The notes beneath the pieces were generated by a model. It worked only from the letters and a program-made list of their open reading frames with translations, did no database searches and was not told where the DNA came from. This document shows positions 16,723 through 25,126 of a DNA stretch of 64,000 nt, piece after piece. Every line of letters starts with the position of its first letter. Within the stretch, counting starts at the first letter, position 1. This DNA is from CAUZIR01 sp965250195 (GTDB lineage Bacteria; Chloroflexota; Dehalococcoidia; Lucifugimonadales; UBA2962). The stretch covers positions 248,001 through 312,000 of the forward strand of contig OZ252295.1 in assembly GCA_965250195.1 (NCBI GenBank), written 5' to 3'. The translations under genes and the position numbers were made by a program.

Positions 16723-16751
16723 TTGACTTTTAAGTGGGTTAACCGTTAACT
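16723..16751 (+). promoter_or_regulatory. Weak candidate promoter upstream of the SDR
   Basis: TTGACT (-35, 5 of 6), 17-base spacer, TTAACT (-10, 3 of 6). The GTTAAC palindrome occurs twice in a row around the -10 (16739-16750), suggesting an operator more than a strong promoter. Confidence 0.3.
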
Positions 16752-16810
16752 GTCGCAGCGGCGGAGGCCGACGCGCTCGGCTAGGCATCGGGGAAAATCG
16801 GGGGGAGCTA

Positions 16811-17533
16811 ATGGGCCAGTTGGACGGAAAAATCGCCCTCATAACCGGCGGGGGCACGGGCATTGGCAAGGGCATCGCTCGAGCGTTCGCGAATGCGGGC
16901 GCGAGCCTTGTGATCGCGGCCCGGCGTGAGGAGCATCTCCTGACGGCCGCAGAGGAGTTCCGCGGGCTGGGAGCCGCCGTCGAGGCGGTACCGACCGACG
17001 TTACCGACGAGGCACAGGTCAAGTCGCTTTTCGAGAGGGTGATCGACCGCTTCGGCAGGCTGGACATCCTGGTGAACAATTCCGGCGCTTTTGACGGCGG
17101 ACCGATTGAGGACATCCCGCTGGATACCTGGCAAAAGGTTATCGGGGTGAACCTGACCGGGGTGTTTCTGTGCACCCGTGAGGCGATGCGGATCATGAGG
17201 GGGCAAAATGGCGGGCGAATAATTAACATCGGCAGCATTTCAGCCCAGATGCCCCGCATGAACTCGGCCCCTTACACGACCTCAAAACACGGGCTCGTTG
17301 GCCTGACCAAGTCGACGGCGCTCGAGGGGCGGGCGTTCAATATTTCGGTCGGCTGCCTCCATCCGGGCAATACGGCGAAGGAGACCACGCTGGAGGTGCA
17401 GGACGCTGAGCCGATGATGAACGTCGACGAGCTGGCCAGCATCGCCCTTGCGATGGCCGCGCTGCCCGCCCACGTGTCCGTGCTCGAGTCGATAGTCCTG
17501 CCGTACCAGCAGGACTATGTTGGCCGCGGCTAG
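16811..17533 (+). CDS. SDR-family NAD(P)-dependent oxidoreductase
   Basis: Classical short-chain dehydrogenase/reductase, 240 aa. Seen: cofactor motif TGGGTGIG (residues 12-19), ARREEH after the second strand (Arg residues suggest NADP), NNSG, catalytic Ser in INIGSIS, and YTTSK (Tyr-x3-Lys). The substrate cannot be inferred. GGGGGAGC precedes the ATG. The gene stands alone on its strand and its 3' end overlaps the convergent membrane protein gene by four bases. Confidence 0.92.
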   Translation: MGQLDGKIALITGGGTGIGKGIARAFANAGASLVIAARREEHLLTAAEEFRGLGAAVEAVPTDVTDEAQVKSLFERVIDRFGRLDILVNNSGAFDGGPIEDIPLDTWQKVIGVNLTGVFLCTREAMRIMRGQNGGRIINIGSISAQMPRMNSAPYTTSKHGLVGLTKSTALEGRAFNISVGCLHPGNTAKETTLEVQDAEPMMNVDELASIALAMAALPAHVSVLESIVLPYQQDYVGRG

Positions 17534-18015
17534 AACGGGAGCATGCGCTGCTGCCTGTTAAATGCCGCCCGCAGCTTTTCGGCGTCTTCGTTTTGCTTAC
17601 CGGGGAATGACACGAGGATGTCTTTGTTCTTAAAGCGGACGAACAGCAGCGACGTATGCGGCTTGACCCGCACCAGGCTCGTGACTATCACGTGCAGGCC
17701 GACGCCCAGGCCCACGGCTGCGATGACGAAGAAGATGACGTTCAATATGTTGAGCGCGGAGTTGGCGCTGGCCGTTACGACGAACCTTTCGACAAGAAGC
17801 TGGAGCGCCATTAGCACGGCTCCGACCCCGAGAATCTTGATGCCGGAACCCAGCCTGCTCTCCTGTCCACCGTCGAGGCGCCGCACTCCGTCGATGTCTT
17901 TGACCGAGACTACGGACCTGGCCCGGCCGCTCGACCAATCGGCCATCAGACGCAGGTTGGTCAGCACGACGTGGTCGAACTCGAACAGGACCTCCTCGCC
18001 CTCGGCCAGGTCCAA
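17530..18015 (-). CDS. Membrane protein with a bPH-like N-terminus (hypothetical)
   Basis: 161 residues from the TTG used here: LAEGEEVLFEFDHVVLTNLRL resembles the start of bacterial PH-domain proteins, followed by two hydrophobic helices (about 55-75 and 85-110) and a soluble tail (SLLFVRFKNKDILVSFPG). The frame stays open for about 34 more codons upstream and reads like domain sequence (IIETERTDKFELVERR), yet contains no ATG, GTG, TTG or CTG; an ATT or ATA start there is possible. Function unknown. Divergent from cmk. Confidence 0.7.
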   Translation of the reverse strand: MDLAEGEEVLFEFDHVVLTNLRLMADWSSGRARSVVSVKDIDGVRRLDGGQESRLGSGIKILGVGAVLMALQLLVERFVVTASANSALNILNVIFFVIAAVGLGVGLHVIVTSLVRVKPHTSLLFVRFKNKDILVSFPGKQNEDAEKLRAAFNRQQRMLPF

Positions 18016-18184
18016 TCGACGCTCAACTAGTTCGAACTTGTCTGTGCGTTCTGTCTCTATGATCTTGTGCTCGCCGATCTTGTGCCCGCCGGACGTTGAC
18101 TTAATGATTCCCGATGATCGAGTCTACCCCAGCTTTACATACGAAGCGCCGGGGGGCGACCAGACTGGGCCGCGAGAACCCTAG

Positions 18185-18853
18185 ATGACCCTACAGGTCG
18201 CGATCGACGGCCCGGTGGCGTCCGGCAAGACGGCGGTCGGTCGGGCGCTTGCCCGCAGGCTGGGCGCGCGATTTCTCGATACCGGGACGATGTACCGGGC
18301 CGTGGCCTACGTCACTATCCAACGCGAGCTCGCACTGGACGATGAGGCGGCGCTGAGCGCCCTGGCCGAGGGCCTCGATATTAGCCTGGCCCTCGACGAC
18401 GGGGAGCAGTCGCTGATGGTGGACGGCGTGGACGTTACCGAGTTCTTGAGATCATCGGACGTTGAGGCCCGGGTCTCGAGAGTCTCTGAAGTTTCTGGGG
18501 TGAGACGGGCACTCGTCGCCCAGCAAAGCACGGTGGCCGGGGACGGCTCCTCAGGCATCGTGATGGTGGGCCGCGATATCGGCACGGTGGTACTGCCCGA
18601 CGCTCCAGTCAAGGTGTTTCTGGAGGCGTCCCTGCAGGTCCGTGCCAGGCGCAGGCTCGATGAACTGCGCAGAAAAGGCGACTTCCGGGACCCTGAACGA
18701 TTGGCTGCGGACATCGCGCTGCGTGATAAGATTGACTCTGAGCGCTCGGACTCCCCTCTCCGGCCCGCCGTAGACTCCGTGAGAGTCGATACTGATGGTC
18801 TCCGAATCGACCAGGTTGTGGGAAGAATTCAGGAGCTGATCGAGCAACTCTAG
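18185..18853 (+). CDS. cmk: Cytidylate kinase
   Basis: Phosphorylates CMP/dCMP to the diphosphate using ATP. Seen in 222 aa: P-loop GPVASGKT at residues 9-16, DTGTMYRAVAY, a GRDIGTVVLPDA motif, and the lid with RARRRLDEL. Followed 8 bp later by plsC and then glmS; the cmk-plsC pairing is widespread in Gram-positive bacteria and Chloroflexota. The ATG lies directly after a C-rich stretch without an obvious strong ribosome-binding site. Confidence 0.96.
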   Translation: MTLQVAIDGPVASGKTAVGRALARRLGARFLDTGTMYRAVAYVTIQRELALDDEAALSALAEGLDISLALDDGEQSLMVDGVDVTEFLRSSDVEARVSRVSEVSGVRRALVAQQSTVAGDGSSGIVMVGRDIGTVVLPDAPVKVFLEASLQVRARRRLDELRRKGDFRDPERLAADIALRDKIDSERSDSPLRPAVDSVRVDTDGLRIDQVVGRIQELIEQL

Positions 18854-18861
18854 TTCCTCGC

Positions 18862-19536
18862 ATGGAAATCCTTTACCCCATCTGTGACCTCTTGCAGCGC
18901 GGTGCGGTTCGCGTCATCGCCGATTGGAGGGTTACCGGGGTGGAAAATGTCCCACCCGGTGGGCCGCTCATCGTCGTGGCCAACCACCTGTCCCAGACCG
19001 ACCCTTCGTTCGTCGCGGCGGCCATTCCCAGACGACCCCGCTTCCTGGCAAAAAAGGAGCTGTTCACTCACCCACTGGCGGGGCGACTGATCCGGAGCTA
19101 TGGCGGCCATCCCCTCAACCGCGACGGCGTCGATGTGGCAGCCTACCGCTGGGCCATCAATCTGCTCAAGAGGGACGGTACATTGGTTCTGTTTCCCGAA
19201 GGCACGCGCAGCCCCGCGGGCGGCATGCGCAAAGCGCGCGACGGGGCGACTCACATAGCGCTGGTTTCCCAGGCACCGATTCTTCCAGTCGGGATTACCG
19301 GCACCGAGGGCTTTGGCACCTGGGCCAAGGTGTTTTTCCCCAATTCCCGCATAAGGGTCAATATCGGCAGGGCGTTTACTCTGCCCAGCATTGAGGGCCG
19401 TCCCAACAGGGAGGTTCTGCGGTCGCTTACTGAGATGATGATGGAGCGCGTTGCCATGTTGCTCCCTCCCGAATATCGGGGCGAGTACGGTGAAGGGGCG
19501 ACGAACGCGCCCGAATTAGCCGCGGTGGTGGACTAG
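18862..19536 (+). CDS. plsC: 1-acyl-sn-glycerol-3-phosphate acyltransferase
   Basis: Transfers the second acyl chain to lysophosphatidic acid at the membrane. Seen in 224 aa: catalytic NHLSQTDP (His42-x4-Asp47), GGHPLNRD for substrate binding, and FPEGTRS at 111-117. There is no strong transmembrane helix, so it is probably a peripheral membrane protein. It is in operon with cmk (8-bp gap) and glmS (4-bp gap); with fakA/DegV and cdsA elsewhere in the window it gives most of a phospholipid route. Confidence 0.95.
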   Translation: MEILYPICDLLQRGAVRVIADWRVTGVENVPPGGPLIVVANHLSQTDPSFVAAAIPRRPRFLAKKELFTHPLAGRLIRSYGGHPLNRDGVDVAAYRWAINLLKRDGTLVLFPEGTRSPAGGMRKARDGATHIALVSQAPILPVGITGTEGFGTWAKVFFPNSRIRVNIGRAFTLPSIEGRPNREVLRSLTEMMMERVAMLLPPEYRGEYGEGATNAPELAAVVD

Positions 19537-19540
19537 CGCC

Positions 19541-21391
19541 ATGTGCGGCATATTCGGCTACACGGGGCCCCGTGACGCCGCTCCCCTGATTCTTGAGGGA
19601 TTGGCCGCACTGGAGTACAGGGGGTATGACAGCGCGGGAATTTCTGTGGCCCCGCTCTCGGGTCTATCGAAGCTACCGGTGGTCAGGGCGCCCGGCAAGC
19701 TCTCTGCTCTACGGGCGCTCGTCGAGCCTGATCTGCCGAATGGCCTCTGGGGTATGGGACATACCCGGTGGGCGACACACGGGCCCCCGACTGAGGCCAA
19801 CGCCCACCCACACCGCAGCCGCAACGGCAAGGTCGTGGTGGTGCAAAACGGCATTGTGGAGAACTATTCGAACCTGCGCGACGAATTGGCTCGCAGCGGC
19901 TTCGAATTTGCCTCGGAGACGGACGCGGAGTGTGTTCCCCACCTCATCGAGCTCTATATGTCGGAAGGGATGGACCTGGCCGAGGCCGTCAGGACCGCCG
20001 CCGGCCGCCTGTGGGGAGCCAATGCGATTGTTGCGATGTCTGTGGACGAGCCCGGTCGCCTGGTCGCACTGAGACTGGGCCACGCCGGGGGCCTGGTGAT
20101 CGGCATGGGCGAGGGGGAGACGATGGTCGCCTCCGACCTCGCGGCGATTGTGCCCCATACACGCTCTGTCTCCTACCTCGGCGGCGGTGAGCTGGCCGTG
20201 ATAACTCCCCAGGGGGCTTCGTACTCCAACCTCGATGGCGAGCTAATCGAGAAAGTCGTGACCCGCGCCCCCTCGGACCAGATATCGGTGGCCAAGGACA
20301 GCTACAAGCACTTCATGCTCAAGGAGATAAACGAGCAACCGGAGGCCGTTGTCAACACGCTCCGGGGAAGGGTGTCTTTCGACAGTGGGCGGGTTCAATT
20401 GGACGAACTGTCGATAACCGACGACGACCTGAGAGACATAAACAGGGTGGTCCTGATCGGCATGGGCACGAGCCTGCACGCCGCGATGGTGGGCCGCATG
20501 TGGCTGGAGAAGCTTGCAAAGCTACCCGCCGAGGTCGATAACTCCTCGGAGTTTCGCTACCGGGACCCCGTTATCGACGAAAAAACACTGGTGATCTCGA
20601 TCTGCCAGTCGGGGGAGACTGCCGATACTCTGGCGGCCATGAGTGAGGCCGAATCCAAGGGCGCCAGGCAGATCACGCTGTCCAATCACGAGGGCGCCCA
20701 GACGACGAGGATTGCCGACACCACGCTCCAGATACGGGCCGGTGCCGAGGTGGGCGTGGCCGCCACCAAGACGTTCGTTTGCTCGCTCACGGCGCTCTAC
20801 TTGATCGCTCTCCATCTGGCTCGGGTCCGGGGCCTGGCCGATGACTCGTTGGAGGCAAAAGCGGTGGCCGAACTGGCCCAGCTACCCCGCATGTTTGGGG
20901 AGGTTCTCGCCCGGCAGGACCGGTTCGCGGAACTGGCGAGAAAGTACGCCGAATACGATGACTTTTTGTATCTCGGCCGAGGGCTAAATTACCCCCTGGC
21001 CATGGAGGGGGCACTGAAGCTCAAGGAGATCAGCTACATTCATGCCGAGGGGTACCCGGCTGGTGAGATGAAGCACGGTCCTATTAGCCTTATTGACCGG
21101 CGAATGCCGGTAGTCGCCTTGATGCCGTCCGGCGAGCTGTTCGAAAAAATGCTCAGCAACGTCAATGAAGTGGACGCCCGGGGCGGCCATGTCCTGGCCA
21201 TTACTACTGAGGACGCTCAGGCACTCAATGGCGCGGTAGATGATGTCGTAACGGTCCCGGCGACCACGTCGATGCTGAGCCCCATCGTTATGGCGCTGCC
21301 GATGCAGCTGCTCGCATATCACATCGGAGTGCGACGCGGCTGCGACGTGGACCAGCCCCGCAATCTCGCCAAGTCCGTTACGGTCGAATAG
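19541..21391 (+). CDS. glmS: Glutamine-fructose-6-phosphate aminotransferase
   Basis: Makes glucosamine-6-phosphate for cell-wall and glycan precursors. Seen in 616 aa: MCGIFGYTG with the nucleophile Cys2, the N-terminal glutaminase domain with HTRWATHG, two SIS sugar-isomerase domains (SICQSGETADT and YLGRGLNYPLAMEGALK), and the C-terminal AKSVTVE end. Length is normal for the family (about 610). No glmS-ribozyme architecture is possible, because only four bases separate it from plsC. Confidence 0.97.
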   Translation: MCGIFGYTGPRDAAPLILEGLAALEYRGYDSAGISVAPLSGLSKLPVVRAPGKLSALRALVEPDLPNGLWGMGHTRWATHGPPTEANAHPHRSRNGKVVVVQNGIVENYSNLRDELARSGFEFASETDAECVPHLIELYMSEGMDLAEAVRTAAGRLWGANAIVAMSVDEPGRLVALRLGHAGGLVIGMGEGETMVASDLAAIVPHTRSVSYLGGGELAVITPQGASYSNLDGELIEKVVTRAPSDQISVAKDSYKHFMLKEINEQPEAVVNTLRGRVSFDSGRVQLDELSITDDDLRDINRVVLIGMGTSLHAAMVGRMWLEKLAKLPAEVDNSSEFRYRDPVIDEKTLVISICQSGETADTLAAMSEAESKGARQITLSNHEGAQTTRIADTTLQIRAGAEVGVAATKTFVCSLTALYLIALHLARVRGLADDSLEAKAVAELAQLPRMFGEVLARQDRFAELARKYAEYDDFLYLGRGLNYPLAMEGALKLKEISYIHAEGYPAGEMKHGPISLIDRRMPVVALMPSGELFEKMLSNVNEVDARGGHVLAITTEDAQALNGAVDDVVTVPATTSMLSPIVMALPMQLLAYHIGVRRGCDVDQPRNLAKSVTVE

Positions 21392-21400
21392 CCGGGCCTT

Positions 21401-22777
21401 TTGAGCCGTCCACCAGGCTTTGGGCTGCCAGGCCTGCCTCCGGCTCTTTCCTATGCGCCCTATCGGCGCTACTGGGCCGGTGCCATCGCCTCGGTGGTGG
21501 GTTACAGCCTGGTCTATTTCACCCAGGGCTGGTTGATCCATGAACTGACCCCGTCTCCCCTGTACCTCGGACTGGTGGCGGCCGCCAACGCCGTCCCGGC
21601 GTTTCTGCTGACTTTCGTCGGCGGTGTATATGCCGACCGTCTCGACCGACGGGTGGTAATTTTCAGCTCTCAACTGATCCTCGCGACACTGGCCGCGATC
21701 ATGGCCGCAATCAATTTCTTGGACGCGGTCGAGCCCTGGCACATAATCGCCATAGCTGCCGCGGTCGGGGCGGTGAGCGCGTTCGACTTCCCGGCCCGGC
21801 AGGCGTTTTACCCGAGCCTAGTGGAACGGCGAGACCTCGCGAGCGCCGTGGCCATGAACGCGCTCGTATGGCAGGGGGTGCGGGTAGCGGCACCGGCCGC
21901 CGCCGGTTTCCTGGTCGCTTCGATCGACACGTCCGCCGTCTTCGTGATCGGGGCGATCGGTTTCGGGGTGATGGCCGTTTTGCTGCTGGTCGTTCGCCCC
22001 CTATTGCGGCCAAAAGCTGCCATGGAGGACGCTCCCATATCGGAGCCTGAAACAGAATGCGAAAGCCCAGGCGGGAGGCCTGACAGGAGACCGGACGCGA
22101 GCCCGAAAAACGCGGCGGGACAGCTTACCGAGGGCCTGGACTTCGTGCGCAAGAAGCCCGAGTTCAGGTTCCTCATCGGCATGGTGATGTTCTCCAGCTT
22201 CTTTGGCACCGGGTACCTCGTATTGATGCCTGTTTTCGCCGTCGACATTCTGGACGTGGGCGCCCGGGGGCAGGGCTGGATGCTGGCCGCGTCGGGCCTG
22301 GGCTCCATAACGGTGACGCTATGGATGGCGACGCGGGGACGGTTGAGGGGCACCGGGGCACTGGTCGTCGGCGGAGCGGCGCTCAGCGGGGTCTCGGTCG
22401 CCGGTTTCGCACTGACGACGAGGTACGTCGGCTCATATCCGCTCGCCATCGGGTTGATGTTTACGACGGGCCTGTTCACGTCCACGTACATGATCTCCAT
22501 CATGTCTGCCCTACAGGCCATGGTCCCTGACCGCCTCAGGGGCAGGGTGATGGCGCTGTACGGCGTTAGCTGGAGCGTAATGCTGCTCGGAGGCCTACAG
22601 GCCGGTTTGATCGCCCATTTCCTTGACGCACCCGTTGCCGTGGCCATTGGGGGAATCGCAGTTACCGCATTCGCACTCGGTCCGGCCCTGGCGAACCCCA
22701 CGATCCGACGACTGGGGGCTGAAGCCTCCGAATCGTTTACAATTGGCCGCGAGGCACCCGGGGCTTCCGGCCGGTGA
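21401..22777 (+). CDS. MFS transporter (MFS_3/EntS-like)
   Basis: Major facilitator of 458 aa with about 10-12 hydrophobic helices. Seen: YRRYWAGAIASVVGYSL in helix 1, GGVYADRLDRR in the loop after helix 2, a charged central loop (about residues 205-245), and ALQAMVPDRLRGRVMALYG in the second half, a hallmark of the EntS/MFS_3 branch of exporters. TTG start, nine bases after glmS. Substrate unknown. The stop codon lies inside the perfect palindrome that follows. Confidence 0.9.
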   Translation: MSRPPGFGLPGLPPALSYAPYRRYWAGAIASVVGYSLVYFTQGWLIHELTPSPLYLGLVAAANAVPAFLLTFVGGVYADRLDRRVVIFSSQLILATLAAIMAAINFLDAVEPWHIIAIAAAVGAVSAFDFPARQAFYPSLVERRDLASAVAMNALVWQGVRVAAPAAAGFLVASIDTSAVFVIGAIGFGVMAVLLLVVRPLLRPKAAMEDAPISEPETECESPGGRPDRRPDASPKNAAGQLTEGLDFVRKKPEFRFLIGMVMFSSFFGTGYLVLMPVFAVDILDVGARGQGWMLAASGLGSITVTLWMATRGRLRGTGALVVGGAALSGVSVAGFALTTRYVGSYPLAIGLMFTTGLFTSTYMISIMSALQAMVPDRLRGRVMALYGVSWSVMLLGGLQAGLIAHFLDAPVAVAIGGIAVTAFALGPALANPTIRRLGAEASESFTIGREAPGASGR

Positions 22778-22804
22778 GAGTGCCGGTGCACCGGCACTCT
22801 CACC
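22773..22804. terminator. Perfect 32-bp palindrome at the MFS stop codon
   Basis: A 16-bp arm beginning GGTGAGAGTGCCGG is followed at once by its exact reverse complement, centred on GTGCAC. As RNA it forms a very stable hairpin just at the end of the MFS gene. No T-run follows, so it may be a Rho-independent-like stop, an mRNA-end stabiliser or a dimeric protein site. Confidence 0.6.
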
Positions 22805-22820
22805 TCCACTGGATTCAACG

Positions 22821-23057
22821 ATGTCCAAAGCATCAACCGGTTCGGACGACCCCATCGCCGCGACGGCCGCAGACGCGTCTGCCGAAGCGATGCCTCGGGT
22901 CCCGCCCTCCGGCACCACGGTGCCTCCAGATACGATGCCGTTCGGCAACAAGACCCTGGTAGTAGTTCTAGGCTTCATCGCCGCTATCGCGGTCGTAGCG
23001 ATCGTCGCTTCTGTAATGACATTGCTCGGTGGGGACGACCTCACCGCCGGACCCTGA
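22821..23057 (+). CDS. Small single-helix membrane protein (hypothetical)
   Basis: 78 residues: a polar Ala/Pro/Thr-rich N-terminal part, then one hydrophobic helix (TLVVVLGFIAAIAVVAIVAS, about residues 45-64) and a short acidic end. No family recognised. The frame is open upstream, but the ATG after the palindrome gives a sensible protein. It lies between an MFS transporter and a hydrolase on the same strand. Confidence 0.55.
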   Translation: MSKASTGSDDPIAATAADASAEAMPRVPPSGTTVPPDTMPFGNKTLVVVLGFIAAIAVVAIVASVMTLLGGDDLTAGP

Positions 23058-23122
23058 GCGACGGCACACCGGCACCACTGGGAAGTGCGGGCCCGGGGGG
23101 GCTGCACGGGGCGGCCCGCCGT

Positions 23123-23992
23123 ATGGGCGTGCCGTTTACCTCCGAAGCGCTGCCCAGAGACGGTTTTGCGAACGTCAACGGCCTGAAGCTGCACTACCTG
23201 GATTGGGGCGAGCCAGACCGACCGGCCGTCCTGCTGCTGCATGGCTTCGCCCAGAGCGGCCACAGCTTCGATTTCGTGTCGCTCGCGCTGGCGGACAGGC
23301 TAAGGGTGGTGGCATTGGACCTGCGCGGACACGGGGACTCGGACTGGTCGGCCGACGTCGATTACGAGCGGGAAACCCTGGTCTCTGACGTCGAGGAGAT
23401 TATGAACGGTCTCGGTCTCGGCTCGGCGTCGATAGTCGGACTGTCGTTGGGGGGCACGGTCGGGTACATGCTGGCGGCCGCGAGGCCAGAGCTGGTGAGG
23501 TCGCTGGTGATCGTGGATATCGCCCCGAGGGTGGAGCAGGCGGGCGTCAAACGGGTGCGGGGGTTCGTTGAGGGCGGCGACTATTTTGACTCGATGGAGG
23601 CGATGGTGGACGCCGTGCGGGCGTTTCGGCCCGACCGCACCCCCGAGCAGCTAAGAGGCGCCGTCCTGCGCAACGCCAGGCAACACGAGGACGGGCGCTG
23701 GTCGTGGAAGTACGATCCTGCGATGCGCCGGGCCGAGGGCCGTCCCAAAACCGGACCGGAGCAGGAGCGCGAACTGTGGACGGCTTTGGAGGCCGTGGGC
23801 TGCCCCACTCTGATCGTCAGGGGCGCCGACAGCGACATTGTCAGCCCCGAAACCGTCGCCGAGATGGTGCGCCGCATTCCGAACGCGACGACTACTACGG
23901 TCTCGAACGCCGGTCACCTGGTGCCGGGGGACAACCCGGTCGGGTTCATCCAGGCGATCGAGCAGTTCCTACTCGACAGCGCCGCCCTTTGA
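23123..23992 (+). CDS. Alpha/beta-fold hydrolase
   Basis: Serine hydrolase of 289 aa. Seen: oxyanion motif LLHGFAQSG (residues 38-46), DLRGHGDSD, nucleophile elbow GLSLGG with Ser108, RGADSDIVSP with the likely acid Asp, and NAGHLVPGDNP with the catalytic His near residue 265. Substrate unknown; similar proteins act as esterases, epoxide hydrolases or C-C hydrolases. Its last 24 bases overlap the 3' end of the convergent fbpC gene. Confidence 0.9.
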   Translation: MGVPFTSEALPRDGFANVNGLKLHYLDWGEPDRPAVLLLHGFAQSGHSFDFVSLALADRLRVVALDLRGHGDSDWSADVDYERETLVSDVEEIMNGLGLGSASIVGLSLGGTVGYMLAAARPELVRSLVIVDIAPRVEQAGVKRVRGFVEGGDYFDSMEAMVDAVRAFRPDRTPEQLRGAVLRNARQHEDGRWSWKYDPAMRRAEGRPKTGPEQERELWTALEAVGCPTLIVRGADSDIVSPETVAEMVRRIPNATTTTVSNAGHLVPGDNPVGFIQAIEQFLLDSAAL

Positions 23993-25126
23993 TCGGGCTG
24001 ATCGGGCGTCTGACCCGGCTTCGGGTTCGGCTTCCCGTTCGGCTTCGTGTCCGGGCCTGAACGCCACGAACGGCACGGTGCGTGAGGGGGCGAGGTCCAC
24101 TGCCGTCCCCACCGGCAGGTCGGAGTATGGCCCCTGCCGACAGCGCACGGTGGCACCGGATGACAGGCCGACGACGAGTATGACCGCGTCGCCCCGGTAC
24201 TCCCGCGCCAGTACTTCCGAGGCTCCGCCGGGGTTGGGCAGCACGAGGAAGTCGTCGGGCCGAACCAACACGCTGACAGAGTCACCGTCGCCATAAATAT
24301 TAGAGGAATTTTCGCCCTTCTCTACGGGGCCGGTCCACTGGAGACGGCCGATCTCGGTGACGGCGCGGCCCTCCTCGATCCGTGCGTCTAAAAAGTCGGC
24401 GGTGCCGGTTATGCGGGCCACGAATGGGGTCGAGGGCGAACGAAATATAGCGCCGGGGGCATCGACCTGCTCGATGCGACCCTCGTTCATCACCGCCACC
24501 CGGTCGGCCATTGAGAAGGCCTCCTCCCGGTCGTGGGTGACGATGATCGTGGCCACTCCCCTGCCCCGCAGTATCTCTTCGACCAGGCCGCTGACGCCCG
24601 ATCTCATGCCGACGTCGAGGTTGCTGAACGGCTCGTCCAACAGCACTGCAACAGGCCTTGGAGCAAGAGTCCGGCCGACAGCCACTCTCTGCTGCTGCCC
24701 CCCGGACAGTTCGTGCGGATAGCGGTGGCTCAGGTCTGAAAGGCCGACCAGCTTTAGCGTTTCCGCCACCCGGTCGCGCTTGTCTGCACGGGCCAGATCG
24801 GCCACTCCGAAGCCTATGTTTGCAGCCACGGTCAGGTGAGGGAACAGGGCGTAGTCCTGGAACACCATTCCTACTTTTCGGCGCTCCGCCGGTGTGCTGC
24901 GGCCCGGCGTCGAGACCCGCTCGCCCATTAGAGCTATGGCGCCCGAGTCGATGGGCTCGAACCCGGCGACGAGCCGCAGCAACGTGGTCTTGCCACAGCC
25001 GCTGGCACCGAGGACGGATACGATTTCTCCGGCGTGAACCTGGAGAGTGGCATCGGCCACGGCGATCATGTCACCGAAGCGTTTTGACACGCTCTGGCAA
25101 TTGATTACGGGTCCGGGAAAACTCAT
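23969..25126 (-). CDS. fbpC: Iron(III)-type ABC transporter ATPase
   Basis: ATP-binding subunit of a Fe3+ (or related) importer, 385 aa. Seen: Walker A GASGCGKT at 40-47, signature LSGGQQQR at 140-147, Walker B VLLDEP at 161-166, THDREEAF, then a C-terminal TOBE/regulatory region of about 130 residues. The tail is a low-complexity Glu/Ala/Arg/Ser run. The ATG overlaps the permease stop (ATGA); the frame extends upstream into fbpB but that part is not conserved. Polyamine or thiamine specificity cannot be excluded from the ATPase alone, but the binding protein favours iron. Confidence 0.92.
   Translation of the reverse strand: MSFPGPVINCQSVSKRFGDMIAVADATLQVHAGEIVSVLGASGCGKTTLLRLVAGFEPIDSGAIALMGERVSTPGRSTPAERRKVGMVFQDYALFPHLTVAANIGFGVADLARADKRDRVAETLKLVGLSDLSHRYPHELSGGQQQRVAVGRTLAPRPVAVLLDEPFSNLDVGMRSGVSGLVEEILRGRGVATIIVTHDREEAFSMADRVAVMNEGRIEQVDAPGAIFRSPSTPFVARITGTADFLDARIEEGRAVTEIGRLQWTGPVEKGENSSNIYGDGDSVSVLVRPDDFLVLPNPGGASEVLAREYRGDAVILVVGLSSGATVRCRQGPYSDLPVGTAVDLAPSRTVPFVAFRPGHEAEREAEPEAGSDARSARSKGGAVE

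Noticed and set aside
19537..19540. glmS ribozyme ahead of glmS
   Set aside because: Only four bases separate plsC and glmS, leaving no room for the ribozyme.
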